Source: Escherichia hormaechei_A
GTDB taxonomy: Bacteria > Pseudomonadota > Gammaproteobacteria > Enterobacterales > Enterobacteriaceae
Length of the DNA: 64,000 bases
Direction of reading: 5' to 3'
Assembly: GCA_042434945.1 (NCBI GenBank)
Contig: CP170191.1
Coordinates: 496,001-560,000 of the forward strand
A model generated the notes under the pieces. It did no database searches. It was not told where the DNA came from and worked only from the letters and a program-made list of their open reading frames with translations. Shown here piece after piece: positions 45,599-55,703 of this stretch. The position numbers and the translations under genes were made by a program. Within the stretch, counting starts at the first letter, position 1; each line of letters begins with the position of its first letter.

Positions 45599-46642
45599 TT
45601 TCACCAGCTGCGAAATCTGCGCTTTCCACGGTTCTACATCGCCAATAGTTGCCTGCACCCATTCTGCGTTGTAATAGGTGTCCAGGTAGCGCTCCCCGCT
45701 GTCACACAGCAGCGTGACGACAGAGCCGGTACGGCCTTCTTCGCGCATCCTCGCGGCCAGCTGTAGCGCGCCCCACATATTGGTGCCGGTGGAAGCCCCG
45801 ACTTTACGGCCAAGCTGTGTCTCCAGCCAGTGCGCCGTCGCGACGCTGGCGGCGTCCGGCACGCGGAGCATCTCATCCACAACGTCCGGAATGAACGAGG
45901 GTTCGACGCGCGGGCGACCAATCCCTTCGATCTTGCTCCCCACGGGGCTGCGCAGGCTGGCATCGCGGGATTGCCAGTAATCGAGGAACACCGAGTTTTG
46001 CGGGTCAACCACCATCAGCTGCGTATCATAACCCTGACAGCGGATATAACGTCCGATGGTGGCGGAGGTTCCGCCCGTGCCCGCGCTCATGACAATGTAA
46101 GAGGGAACAGGATGCGGCTCGTGGGTCATCTGGCGGAAAATGCTGTCCGCAATGTTATTATTGCCGCGCCAGTCGGTGGCGCGCTCGGCGAAGGTAAACT
46201 GGTCCATATAGTGACCATTCAGTTCGCGGGCCAGCATTTCGGAGGCCGCATAGATTTCGCAGGCGCTTTCCACAAAGTGGCAGCGTCCGCCGTAAAATTC
46301 GATCTGTTCGACTTTACGTTTCGCCGTGCAGGAGGGCATCACGGCGATAAACGGGAGGCCCAGCAGGCGGGCAAAGTAGGCTTCGGAGACGGCAGTTGAT
46401 CCGGACGACGATTCAATAATCGTGGTGCCTTCTTTGATCCAGCCGTTACATAAACCGTATAAAAAGAGTGAACGCGCCAGGCGATGCTTCAGGCTGCCGG
46501 TAGGATGGGTGCTTTCATCCTTCAGGTAAAGCTGAATGCCGGGAAATCCAGGCAGAGGCAGGCGGATCAAGTGGGTGTCTGCCGAGCGCTGATAGTCGGC
46601 ATTTATTTCGCTGATGGCATGTTTAACCCAGGTGCTATTCAT
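45596..46642 (-). CDS. cdsH: PLP-dependent cysteine desulfhydrase (CdsH/CcdA-type)
   Basis: 348-residue fold-type II PLP enzyme of the cysteine-synthase/CBS family. The Schiff-base lysine is in [16 protein letters not shown] (about residue 52), the phosphate/substrate loop in [19 protein letters not shown], and the glycine loop in [15 protein letters not shown]. Salmonella CdsH and Pantoea CcdA are such enzymes, degrading L-cysteine to pyruvate, ammonia and sulfide, and lie next to a YbaO-type regulator. Here the gene is divergent from decR, the same layout. K-12 lacks it at this locus. Function inferred from family and neighbour. Confidence 0.85.
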
Positions 46643-46757
46643 CGTAGTTATCCGTTTGTCATTTTGTGCCCAGCATAGCGAAAAGCACAGAAAAAATTGT
46701 TGCTATCTGACCTTTAAAATAGAATGTAAGGAGAATAATTTTCTCTTCGAGGTGGCT

Positions 46758-47214
46758 ATGTTAGATAAAATTGACCGTAAGCTGCTGGCCTTACTGCAAC
46801 AGGATTGCACCCTCTCTTTGCAGGCACTGGCTGAAGCCGTTAATCTGACACCACCCCTTGCTGGAAGCGCCTGAAACGGCTGGAGGACGACGGTATCCTT
46901 ATCGGCAAAGTCGCCTGCTGGATCCGGAAAAAATAGGCCTCGGCCTGACCGCTTTTGTGCTGATAAAAACGCAACATCACAGCAGCGAATGGTATTGCCG
47001 CTTTGTCACGTGGTTTACCGAAATGCCAGAAGTGCTGGGGTTCTGGCGCATGGCTGGTGAATACGATTATCTGATGCGCGTCCAGGTTGCCGACATGAAA
47101 CGCTACGACGAGTTTTATAAGCGTCTGGTAAACAGCGTGCCGGGGCTGTCGGACGTCACTTCCAGCTTCGCGATGGAACAGATTAAATACACCACTTCTT
47201 TACCCATCGAATAA
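46758..47214 (+). pseudogene. decR: Lrp/AsnC-family cysteine-detoxification regulator DecR (YbaO), frameshifted
   Basis: DecR activates cysteine-degradation genes in response to L-cysteine. The HTH start ([27 protein letters not shown]) is intact. A missing base near 46851 then gives PPLAGSA and a stop. Another base is missing near 46910, after which the effector half reads normally ([20 protein letters not shown] to TSLPIE). A cancelling pair near 47010 turns FVTVVTE into FVTWFTE. At least four indels in 457 bases, all in short runs, resemble sequencing error. If real, the regulator of the adjacent cdsH is lost. Confidence 0.85.
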
Positions 47215-47243
47215 ATATCCAGAATCAGGTCAGGACACAACGC

Positions 47244-49002
47244 GTGCGATTATTTGCTCAATTAAGCTGGTATTTCCGTCGGGAATGGCGTCGCTATCTC
47301 GGGGCTGTCGCCTTGCTTGTCATTATCGCGATGCTGCAACTGGTTCCGCCAAAATTGGTTGGTATTGTTGTCGATGGCGTGACAGAACAACACTTTACTA
47401 CCGGGCAGATCCTGATGTGGATCGCCACCATGGTGCTGATTGCCGTTGTGGTTTATCTCCTGCGTTACGTCTGGCGGGTATTGCTGTTTGGTGCGTCTTA
47501 TCAACTGGCTGTTGAACTGCGTGAAGATTATTACCGTCAGCTAAGCCGGCAGCATCCTGAGTTTTACCTGCGTCATCGCACCGGTGACCTCATGGCTCGT
47601 GCGACCAATGACGTCGATCGCGTCGTGTTTGCCGCCGGAGAAGGGGTGCTGGACGCTGGTGGATTCACTGGTGATGGGCTGCGCTGTGTTGATTATGATG
47701 TCTACGCAAATTAGCTGGCAGTTGACCTTATTTGCCCTGTTGCCGATGCCAGTGATGGCGATCATGATCAAGCGCAACGGCGATGCCTTGCATGAACGCT
47801 TTAAGCTGGCACAGGCGGCGTTTTCTAGTCTTAATGACCGCACCCAGGAAAGCCTCACCAGTATCCGCATGATCAAAGCCTTTGGTCTGGAAGATCGCCA
47901 GTCGGCGTTATTTGCCGCGGATGCCGAAGATACCGGCAAAAAAAACATGCGGGTGGCGCGTATTGATGCTCGTTTCGACCCGACCATCTATATCGCGATT
48001 GGTATGGCGAACTTGCTGGCGATTGGCGGCGGTAGTTGGATGGTGGTGCAGGGCAGTTTAACGCTGGGCCAGCTCACCAGTTTTATGATGTATTTAGGTC
48101 TGATGATTTGGCCAATGCTGGCGCTGGCATGGATGTTTAACATTGTGAACGTGGTAGTGCTGCATACAGCCGTATTCGCGCGATGCTGGCGGAAGCGCCG
48201 GTGGTGAACGATGGTAGCGAACCCGTGCCGGAAGGGCGTGGCGAACTGGATGTAAATATTCGCCAGTTTACGTATCCGCAGACTGACCATCCTGCGCTGG
48301 AAACGTCAATTTCGCTCTGAAACCGGTCAGATGCTGGGTATTTGCGGGCCGACTGGTTCGGCAAAAGTACCCTGTTGTCGCTCATTCAACGTCATTTCGA
48401 CGTCAGCGAGGGGGATATTCGCTTTCATGATATTCCTCTGACGAAGTTACAACTCGATAGCTGGCGTAGCCGCCTGGCGGTGGTCAGCCAGACGCCATTC
48501 CTTTTTTCTGACACCGTGGCAAATAACATCGCGCTGGGTTGCCCGAATGCCACCCAGCAAGAGATTGAGCATGTCGCGCGGTTAGCCAGCGTACATGACG
48601 ATATTTTGCGTTTACCGCAAGGTTACGATACAGAGGTGGAGAGCGCGGCGTGATGCTTTCCGGCGGGCAAAAACAGCGTATCTCTATTGCTCGTGCGTTA
48701 TTAGTCAACGCGGAAATCCTCATCCTTGATGATGCGCTTTCGGCGGTGACGGACGCACAGAGCACCAGATCCTGCATAACCTGCGTCAGTGGGGACAGGG
48801 AAGAACGGTAATCATCAGTGCCCATCGCCTTTCTGCACTGACGGAAGCCAGTGAAATTATTGTGATGCAGCACGGACATATCGCCCAGCGTGGCAATCAT
48901 GATGTGCTGGCGCAACAAAGCGGCTGGTATCGCGATATGTATCGCTATCAACAACTGGAGGCGGCGCTCGACGACGCTCGGAAATTCGCGAGGAGGCCGT
49001 CG

Positions 49003-49010
<8 letters not shown>
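47244..49010 (+). pseudogene. mdlA: ABC multidrug-exporter-type half-transporter MdlA, multiply frameshifted
   Basis: MdlA normally is a ~590-residue half-transporter (six helices plus ATPase) that pairs with MdlB. Coding starts at a GTG (47244, MRLFAQLSWYF) and can be followed to a TAG at 49008-49010, but only by changing frame about eight times: one inserted G near 47653, then single-base losses near 48148, 48308, 48332, 48360, 48635, 48746 and 48978. The pieces include the helices, the Walker A region (CGPTG then FGKSTLL), the signature LSGGQKQRISIARALL and Walker B ILILDDALS. Apart from the indels the sequence is K-12-like. Confidence 0.88.
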
Positions 49011-50784
<1,774 letters not shown>

Positions 50785-50827
50785 ATAGCGCAATATTTCA
50801 TCGTTGGTGCAAAAATGTAACGCACTG

Positions 50828-50844
50828 TGCACTGTCATAGTGCG
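50828..50844. promoter_or_regulatory. NtrC-type site upstream of glnK
   Basis: TGCACTGTCATAGTGCG, with GCAC/GTGC arms like the NtrC consensus TGCACCA-N3-TGGTGCA. It lies about 70 bases upstream of the sigma-54 promoter. Confidence 0.65.
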
Positions 50845-50896
50845 TTTTCATTTTCAAACTTCTTAACTTCCTGCTCTCTTTCTCGTTTTTCATTTC

Positions 50897-50911
50897 TGGC
50901 ACACCGCTTGC
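50897..50911 (+). promoter_or_regulatory. Sigma-54 promoter of glnK-amtB
   Basis: TGGCACACCGCTTGC: the -24 element TGGCAC and -12 element TTGC with 5 bases between, an excellent sigma-54 promoter. Nitrogen limitation activates it through NtrC. Confidence 0.92.
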
Positions 50912-50964
50912 AATACCTTCTTCGTGTAGCAGAACCATTACCGAATTCTGACCGGAGGGGATCT

Positions 50965-51303
50965 ATGAAGCTGGTGACCGTGATAATCAAACCATTCAAG
51001 CTGGAAGACGTTCGTGAAGCGTTATCTTCCATTGGTATTCAGGGCCTGACCGTCACCGAAGTGAAAGGTTTCGGGCGTCAGAAAGGGCATGCCGAGCTGT
51101 ACCGGGGGGCGGAATACAGCGTCAACTTCCTGCCAAAAGTAAAAATTGATGTGGCGATTGCTGATGACCAACTCGATGAAGTGATCGATATCGTCAGTAA
51201 GGCGGCTTACACCGGAAAAATTGGCGACGGCAAAATCTTCGTCGCTGAATTGCAACGCGTCATTCGTATTCGTACCGGCGAAGCCGACGAAGCGGCGCTG
51301 TAA
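50965..51303 (+). CDS. glnK: Nitrogen regulatory PII protein GlnK
   Basis: 112-residue trimeric signal protein that binds ATP/ADP and 2-oxoglutarate. It is uridylylated on Tyr51 (GHAELYRGAEY) and plugs the AmtB channel through its T-loop when nitrogen is sufficient. C-terminal signature GDGKIFVAELQRVIRIRTGE. I chose the ATG at 50965 after GGAGGGG. amtB follows after 29 bases. Confidence 0.98.
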   Translation: MKLVTVIIKPFKLEDVREALSSIGIQGLTVTEVKGFGRQKGHAELYRGAEYSVNFLPKVKIDVAIADDQLDEVIDIVSKAAYTGKIGDGKIFVAELQRVIRIRTGEADEAAL

Positions 51304-51332
51304 TCTCTGGCACACAGCAACAGGAACGAAAA

Positions 51333-52619
51333 ATGAAGATAGCGACGATAAAAACTGGGCTTGCTTCACTGGCGATGCTGCCGGGACTGGTAATGGCTGC
51401 ACCTGCGGTGGCCGATAAAGCCGACAATGCGTTTATGATGATTTGTACTGCGCTGGTGCTGTTTATGACTATTCCGGGGATTGCCCTGTTTTACGGTGGG
51501 TTGATTCGCGGCAAAAACGTGCTGTCGATGCTGACGCAGGTGACGGTGACATTTGCACTGGTCTGTATTCTCTGGGTGGTTTACGGTTACTCGCTGGCGT
51601 TTGGTGAGGGCAACAACTTCTTCGGCAACATTAACTGGTTGATGCTGAAAAACATCGAACTGACGGCGGTGATGGGCAGCATTTATCAGTATATCCACGT
51701 AGCGTTTCAGGGATCGTTTGCCTGCATTACCGTAGGCTTGATAGTTGGGGCGCTGGCGGAACGAATCCGCTTCTCAGCTGTGTTGATTTTCGTGGTGGTA
51801 TGGCTGACGCTCTCTTACATTCCGATTGCGCATATGGTCTGGGGCGGTGGTTTGCTGGCTTCTCACGGTGCACTGGATTTCGCGGGGGGCACAGTGGTGC
51901 ACATTAACGCCGCAATCGCCGGTCTGGTGGGCGCGTATCTGATAGGAAAACGCGTGGGCTTCGGTAAAGAGGCGTTTAAACCGCACAACCTGCCGATGGT
52001 CTTCACCGGGACTGCCATTCTCTATATCGGTTGGTTTGGCTTTAACGCCGGGTCAGCGGGCACGGCGAATGAAATCGCGGCACTGGCTTTTGTGAATACT
52101 GTGGTCGCAACGGCGGCGGCAATTCTTGGCTGGATCTTCGGTGAATGGGCGCTGCGTGGTAAGCCTTCACTGCTGGGGGCGTGTTCTGGCGCGATTGCCG
52201 GTCTGGTCGGCGTGACGCCAGCCTGCGGCTACATTGGGGTTGGCGGCGCGTTGATTATCGGCGTGGTAGCTGGTCTGGCGGGCTTGTGGGGCGTTACCAT
52301 GCTCAAACGCTTGCTGCGGGTGGATGATCCCTGCGATGTCTTCGGTGTGCACGGCGTTTGTGGCATTGTCGGCTGTATCATGACCGGGATTTTTGCCGCC
52401 AGCTCGCTGGGCGGCGTGGGCTTCGCTGAAGGTGTGACGATGGGCCATCAGTTGCTGGTACAGCTGGAAAGCATTGCCATTACGATCGTCTGGTCCGGTG
52501 TGGTGGCATTTATTGGCTACAAACTGGCGGATCTGACGGTTGGCCTGCGTGTGCCTGAAGAACAGGAGCGAGAAGGGCTGGACGTCAACAGCCACGGCGA
52601 GAATGCCTATAACGCGTAA
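51333..52619 (+). CDS. amtB: Ammonium channel AmtB
   Basis: Trimeric inner-membrane ammonium transporter. 428 residues with an N-terminal signal peptide (cleaved after MAAPAVA, about residue 22) and 11 helices. The twin pore histidines are in PIAHMVWGG and FGVHGVCGIVG; the periplasmic gate includes VAFQGSFACIT. The cytosolic tail (GLRVPEEQEREGLDV) is normal. E. coli-like to the last codon. The following REP separates it from divergent sequence. Confidence 0.98.
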   Translation: MKIATIKTGLASLAMLPGLVMAAPAVADKADNAFMMICTALVLFMTIPGIALFYGGLIRGKNVLSMLTQVTVTFALVCILWVVYGYSLAFGEGNNFFGNINWLMLKNIELTAVMGSIYQYIHVAFQGSFACITVGLIVGALAERIRFSAVLIFVVVWLTLSYIPIAHMVWGGGLLASHGALDFAGGTVVHINAAIAGLVGAYLIGKRVGFGKEAFKPHNLPMVFTGTAILYIGWFGFNAGSAGTANEIAALAFVNTVVATAAAILGWIFGEWALRGKPSLLGACSGAIAGLVGVTPACGYIGVGGALIIGVVAGLAGLWGVTMLKRLLRVDDPCDVFGVHGVCGIVGCIMTGIFAASSLGGVGFAEGVTMGHQLLVQLESIAITIVWSGVVAFIGYKLADLTVGLRVPEEQEREGLDVNSHGENAYNA

Positions 52620-52631
52620 TTTGAGTGCCTT

Positions 52632-52706
52632 GCCGGGCGGCGGCTTCGCCTTACCCGGCCTGAAAAAGCACAATTCGCAGGCCCGGTGAGCGCAGCGCCA
52701 CCGGGC
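52632..52706. repeat. REP/BIME element between amtB and tesB
   Basis: Two REP units in opposite orientation: GCCGGGCGGCGGC... at 52632-52660 and ...GCGCAGCGCCACCGGGC at 52680-52706. They lie between convergent genes, at the join from E. coli-like amtB to divergent tesB. Confidence 0.85.
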
Positions 52707-52714
52707 TTTTTACA

Positions 52715-53575
52715 TCACCCGCGATTACGCATCACACCTTCCTGCACGGTAGAAGCCACCAGCACGCCATCCTGAGTGTAAAACTCCCCGCGTACAAAGC
52801 CGCGCGCGCTGGACGCAGAGGTACTTTCCACGCTGTAAAGCAGCCATTCGTTCATATCGAATGGACGGTGGAACCACATGGAATGGTCAATTGTGGCTAC
52901 CTGCATCCCTTTTTCGAGGAAGCCCACACCGTGTGGCTGTAGCGCAACCGGCAGGAAGTTGAAATCCGACGCATACCCCAGCAGGTACTGATGCACGCGT
53001 AAATCTGCGGGTACGCTGCCGTTGGCGCGGATCCACACCTGGCGGGCGGGCTCAGCGGTATGCCCCTTCATTGGGTTATGAAATTCGACCGGGCGGATCT
53101 CCAGCGGTTTATCGCACAGAAACTTCTCTTTTACCTGCGGCGGCAGCAGATGCGCGAGAGCGCGGGCAATTTCGGTTTCCGATTTCAGATCGTCCGGCGA
53201 CGGGGCAGACGGCATCTTTTTTTGATGCTCATAGCCCGGCTCTGGCGCCTGGAACGAGGCGGTCATGTAGAAGATGGGTTTGCCATGCTGGATGGCCGCC
53301 ACGCGACGGGCGCTGAAGCTTTGACCGTCACGCAGAACTTCCACGTCGTAAACAATCGGTTTAGCGCTGTCACCGGGGCGTAAAAAGTAGCTGTGAAACG
53401 AGTGCACCAGACGGTCTGCCGGGACGGTCTCCTTGGCGGCATACAGCGCTTGCCCCACGACCTGGCCGCCAAAAACCTGGCGTAAGCCTAAATCTTCGCT
53501 CTGTCCGCGAAATAGCCCTTCTTCTATTTTTTCCAGGTTCAGTAATGTCAGCAGATTGTTCAGTGCCTGACTCAT
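52715..53575 (-). CDS. tesB: Acyl-CoA thioesterase II TesB
   Basis: Double hot-dog thioesterase with broad acyl-CoA specificity. 286 residues from MSQALNNLLTLLNLEK at 53575. Catalytic Asp in ATIDHSMWFHRPF (about 204), followed by the Thr/Gln region YSVESTSASSARGFVRGEFYTQDG. About one residue in eight differs from K-12, so the gene belongs to the divergent right-hand block. Divergent from ybaY across 203 bases. Confidence 0.96.
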   Translation of the reverse strand: MSQALNNLLTLLNLEKIEEGLFRGQSEDLGLRQVFGGQVVGQALYAAKETVPADRLVHSFHSYFLRPGDSAKPIVYDVEVLRDGQSFSARRVAAIQHGKPIFYMTASFQAPEPGYEHQKKMPSAPSPDDLKSETEIARALAHLLPPQVKEKFLCDKPLEIRPVEFHNPMKGHTAEPARQVWIRANGSVPADLRVHQYLLGYASDFNFLPVALQPHGVGFLEKGMQVATIDHSMWFHRPFDMNEWLLYSVESTSASSARGFVRGEFYTQDGVLVASTVQEGVMRNRG

Positions 53576-53778
53576 AGTGGTCCTCAATAAACGCCGTGGC
53601 GAAAGATACGCTGAGTATAACCCAGAAATGAAAGTGGTCCGATGGGTAGAATAATCTTAATATCCGGACGAAATTAGGCATAAATCCGTGATTTGTGCCA
53701 CACTTGTATTCGTTATGTGAATAAAACGACATCAGATGGGATCGATCCCGCTGGTGCATTGATGATAAGGAGACTTCA

Positions 53779-54306
53779 ATGAAACTCGTGCCTATGCTCA
53801 GTGGTGTAGCAATTGCGGTAGCGTTGTCCGCCTGTGCTGGTAAGAGTGCCGATGTACCGGTGCCAACAGCAAGCGCAAACGGGATTAACACCCTTTCACA
53901 GCAAGCTATTCAGCAGCCAAATGTTTCCGGTACGATCTGGATCAAACAGAAGGTTGCGCTGCCGCCGGATGCGGTTTTAACGGTCACGCTGTCTGATGCT
54001 TCCCTGGCGGATGCGCCGTCCAAAGTGCTTGCGCAGCGCGCGGTTCGTACAGAGGGTAAACAGGCGCCGTTCAGCTTTGTGCTGCCGTACAACCCGTCTG
54101 ACGTGCAACCCAATGCGCGTATCCTCCTGAGCGCGGCGGTAACGATCAACGATAAGCTGGTCTTTATCACCGATACCGTGCAGGAAGCGGTCAACAAAGG
54201 CGGCACCAAAATCGACCTGACCCTGGTACCGGTGCAGCAAACTGAAGTACCTGTTGCAACGCAGAACAATCAGCCGACTCTGCCTACACCGCCAACACAG
54301 CTGTAA
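53779..54306 (+). CDS. ybaY: YbaY-type lipoprotein
   Basis: 175-residue predicted lipoprotein (lipobox ALSACAGK, cysteine near 19). It has a central YbaY beta-sandwich region (SGTIWIKQKVALPPDAVLTVTL) and a Pro/Thr/Gln-rich tail (PTLPTPPTQL). K-12 YbaY is a glycan-linked lipoprotein of about 190 residues; function unknown. RBS AAGGAG before the ATG. Confidence 0.9.
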   Translation: MKLVPMLSGVAIAVALSACAGKSADVPVPTASANGINTLSQQAIQQPNVSGTIWIKQKVALPPDAVLTVTLSDASLADAPSKVLAQRAVRTEGKQAPFSFVLPYNPSDVQPNARILLSAAVTINDKLVFITDTVQEAVNKGGTKIDLTLVPVQQTEVPVATQNNQPTLPTPPTQL

Positions 54307-54314
54307 TTCTCTTT

Positions 54315-54343
54315 CGCCCTCTCTATGTTGACGGGAGAGGGCG
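54315..54343. terminator. Hairpin between convergent ybaY and atl
   Basis: CGCCCTCTC and GAGAGGGCG form a 9-base stem. No strong T-run follows, so it is a moderate bidirectional terminator candidate. Confidence 0.5.
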
Positions 54344-54655
54344 TCAGTACTCCCAGCGATACTTCTGCATATCAATTTGTCCTGCCCCGGACACCTGCAC
54401 CCCTTCTGAAAGTAAAGCCTGACGCTGGCGCTGCAAGTCTGGCCCGGTGAGGGAAATGGCGCCATGGCGATTGACGACCCGGTGCCACGGTAACGTGCTT
54501 CCTTCCGGTAGCCTCCTCAGCACGCCGCCTACCTGACGCGCCGCGCGCGGAGAACCCGCCAGCCGGGCGACTTCCCCATAGGTCGTGACACAGCCTTCCG
54601 GGATCGACGCTACGATTTGCCACACTCGCTGTGGGAAAGTGTCATGTTCGTCCAT
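54344..54655 (-). CDS. atl: Alkyltransferase-like DNA-damage-recognition protein Atl (YbaZ)
   Basis: 103-residue protein of the O6-methylguanine-DNA methyltransferase fold. The active-site motif PCHR of true methyltransferases is PWHRVV here (Trp instead of Cys), as in E. coli Atl, which flips O6-alkylguanine and hands it to nucleotide excision repair without catalysis. Helix-turn-helix with Arg finger region LAGSPRAARQVGGVLRRLP. The start is placed at MDEHDTFPQRVW; K-12 annotations are somewhat longer. Confidence 0.92.
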   Translation of the reverse strand: MDEHDTFPQRVWQIVASIPEGCVTTYGEVARLAGSPRAARQVGGVLRRLPEGSTLPWHRVVNRHGAISLTGPDLQRQRQALLSEGVQVSGAGQIDMQKYRWEY

Positions 54656-54756
54656 TGTTTCTCCTGCGGGAAATCAGCGAAGGGTAATGTTATACGAAGA
54701 TAAAGAAGATTGTCGGGGCAGTTTGCGCAATAATCCAGCATCCGGTTGCCAGCGGC

Positions 54757-54785
54757 TTGCAATTGAGGTGCTCCACAGTGATAAT
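54757..54785 (+). promoter_or_regulatory. ffs promoter
   Basis: TTGCAA (54757-54762), 17 bases, GATAAT (54780-54785), then a GC-rich discriminator (GCGCCTGCGCG) typical of stringently controlled stable-RNA promoters. The ~26-base leader before 54818 would be removed by RNase P. Confidence 0.75.
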
Positions 54786-54817
54786 GCGCCTGCGCGTTGG
54801 TTCTCAACGCTCTCAAT

Positions 54818-54931
54818 GGGGGCTCTGTTGGTTCTCCCGCAACGCTACTCTGTTTACCAGGTCAGGTCCGGAAGGAAGCAGCCAAGGCAGATGACGCGTG
54901 TGCCGGGATGTAGCTGGCAGGGCCCCCACCC
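54818..54931 (+). ncRNA. ffs: 4.5S RNA of the signal recognition particle
   Basis: 114 bases from GGGGGCTCTG to GGGCCCCCACCC, whose ends pair to form the long hairpin. The conserved tip CAGGTCAGGTCCGGAAGGAAGCAGCC holds the GGAA tetraloop and the internal loop that Ffh binds. The RNA partners Ffh to target inner-membrane proteins co-translationally. Matches the K-12 gene in length and sequence as I recall. Confidence 0.98.
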
Positions 54932-55170
54932 ATTTCTGCTCCTCTCCAGTCGTTCCCCTGAATAAACCTTCTAAATTATGTGACTATTGTATTTTTTGTA
55001 ATGCAACCTTCATTTAACTGAAATAATAATGTCATAAACCTGTAATAATAGACTGTCATTTTATTTTTCGATGCCTTTATTCTGTCATAAGCTAAAAAAT
55101 ATATATCTGGATAACAAACTTATCTTCGTGTATTAAATTAAACACGTGTTCCGAAAGGATGTGACAATCA
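54932..55170. other. AT-rich intergenic stretch after ffs
   Basis: About 240 bases, clearly richer in A+T than the flanks. It contains no recognisable gene and no clear terminator beyond the C-rich end of ffs. It presumably carries the promoter of the next gene pair (TATCTTCGTGTATTAAATTAAA just upstream). K-12 has ybaA at this position. Confidence 0.6.
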
Positions 55171-55421
55171 TGGTTACTGCGGTTTTAAACGTTAAAATTG
55201 ATGAAGCGCTAAAAGAAAGACTTCGCCACTATGCGGAAGACAATAATGAGAATTTAAGCGTGACCACAGAGAAACTGCTGCTGCTGGCATTTGAAGCAGT
55301 AGAAGAGGCGGGAGTATCGGAAGAGGATGTTGATAATCAGCATACGGAAGAAGAGAGCGTAACTCCATTTACTCCTAAAGAAATCAAAGCACTACGTAAA
55401 CTTCTGAAGAAGAGAAAATGA
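55171..55421 (+). CDS. Small ribbon-helix-helix-like protein, first gene of an unrecognised two-gene module
   Basis: 83 residues from the ATG at 55171 (MVTAVLNVKIDEALKERLR). The upstream ATGs in the same frame lack spacing to a ribosome-binding site, whereas GAAAGGATG lies just before 55171. The N-terminal strand plus two helices (VLNVKIDEALKERLRHYAED, SVTTEKLLLLAFE) look like a ribbon-helix-helix DNA-binding fold, as in CopG-type or antitoxin proteins. An acidic linker and a basic helix follow (KEIKALRKLLKKRK). Overlaps the next gene by 4 bases (ATGA). I do not recognise the family; a regulator or antitoxin is inference. Confidence 0.75.
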
Positions 55422-55633
55422 AACAACAACTATCGACTGCCAGTGACTACAACGAGGCCTGCAATCTGTTACGTTCCGGCTACGTGAAACATGTTCGTCT
55501 TGGCTGGAATGTAGGAAGTGATGAGTTCTTTCGTATTGCGTCTGACTGGTGTGATACCGGTGCAAAAATAAAGAAAGAAGGGGATAATTTCATTATTTCG
55601 CTGAAAGGCTTCCCGATTCCACCTCAACATTAA
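55418..55633 (+). CDS. Unrecognised 71-residue protein coupled to the ribbon-helix-helix-like gene
   Basis: 71 residues (MKQQLSTASDYNEACNLL to GFPIPPQH). Translation is coupled by an ATGA overlap. No signal peptide or membrane helix. The pattern EFFRIASDWCDTGAKIKKEGDNFIISL faintly recalls the C-terminal half of TusA/SirA-type proteins, but the N-terminal CPxP motif is absent, so I do not assign it. With the first gene it forms a transcription unit closed by a perfect 14-base terminator. It could be a toxin, an effector or a partner subunit; the sequence does not decide. Confidence 0.7.
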   Translation: MKQQLSTASDYNEACNLLRSGYVKHVRLGWNVGSDEFFRIASDWCDTGAKIKKEGDNFIISLKGFPIPPQH

Positions 55634-55646
55634 GTTGTTCTTCATG

Positions 55647-55688
55647 AAAACTGCTGACTGCATGCGATACAGTCAGCAGTTTTTATTG
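55647..55688. terminator. Strong terminator after the two-gene module
   Basis: 14-base perfect stem AAAACTGCTGACTG / CAGTCAGCAGTTTT with loop CATGCGATA and a T-run. It also serves the convergent yczR gene. Confidence 0.9.
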
Positions 55689-55703
55689 TTTCTGGCGAAT
55701 AAT

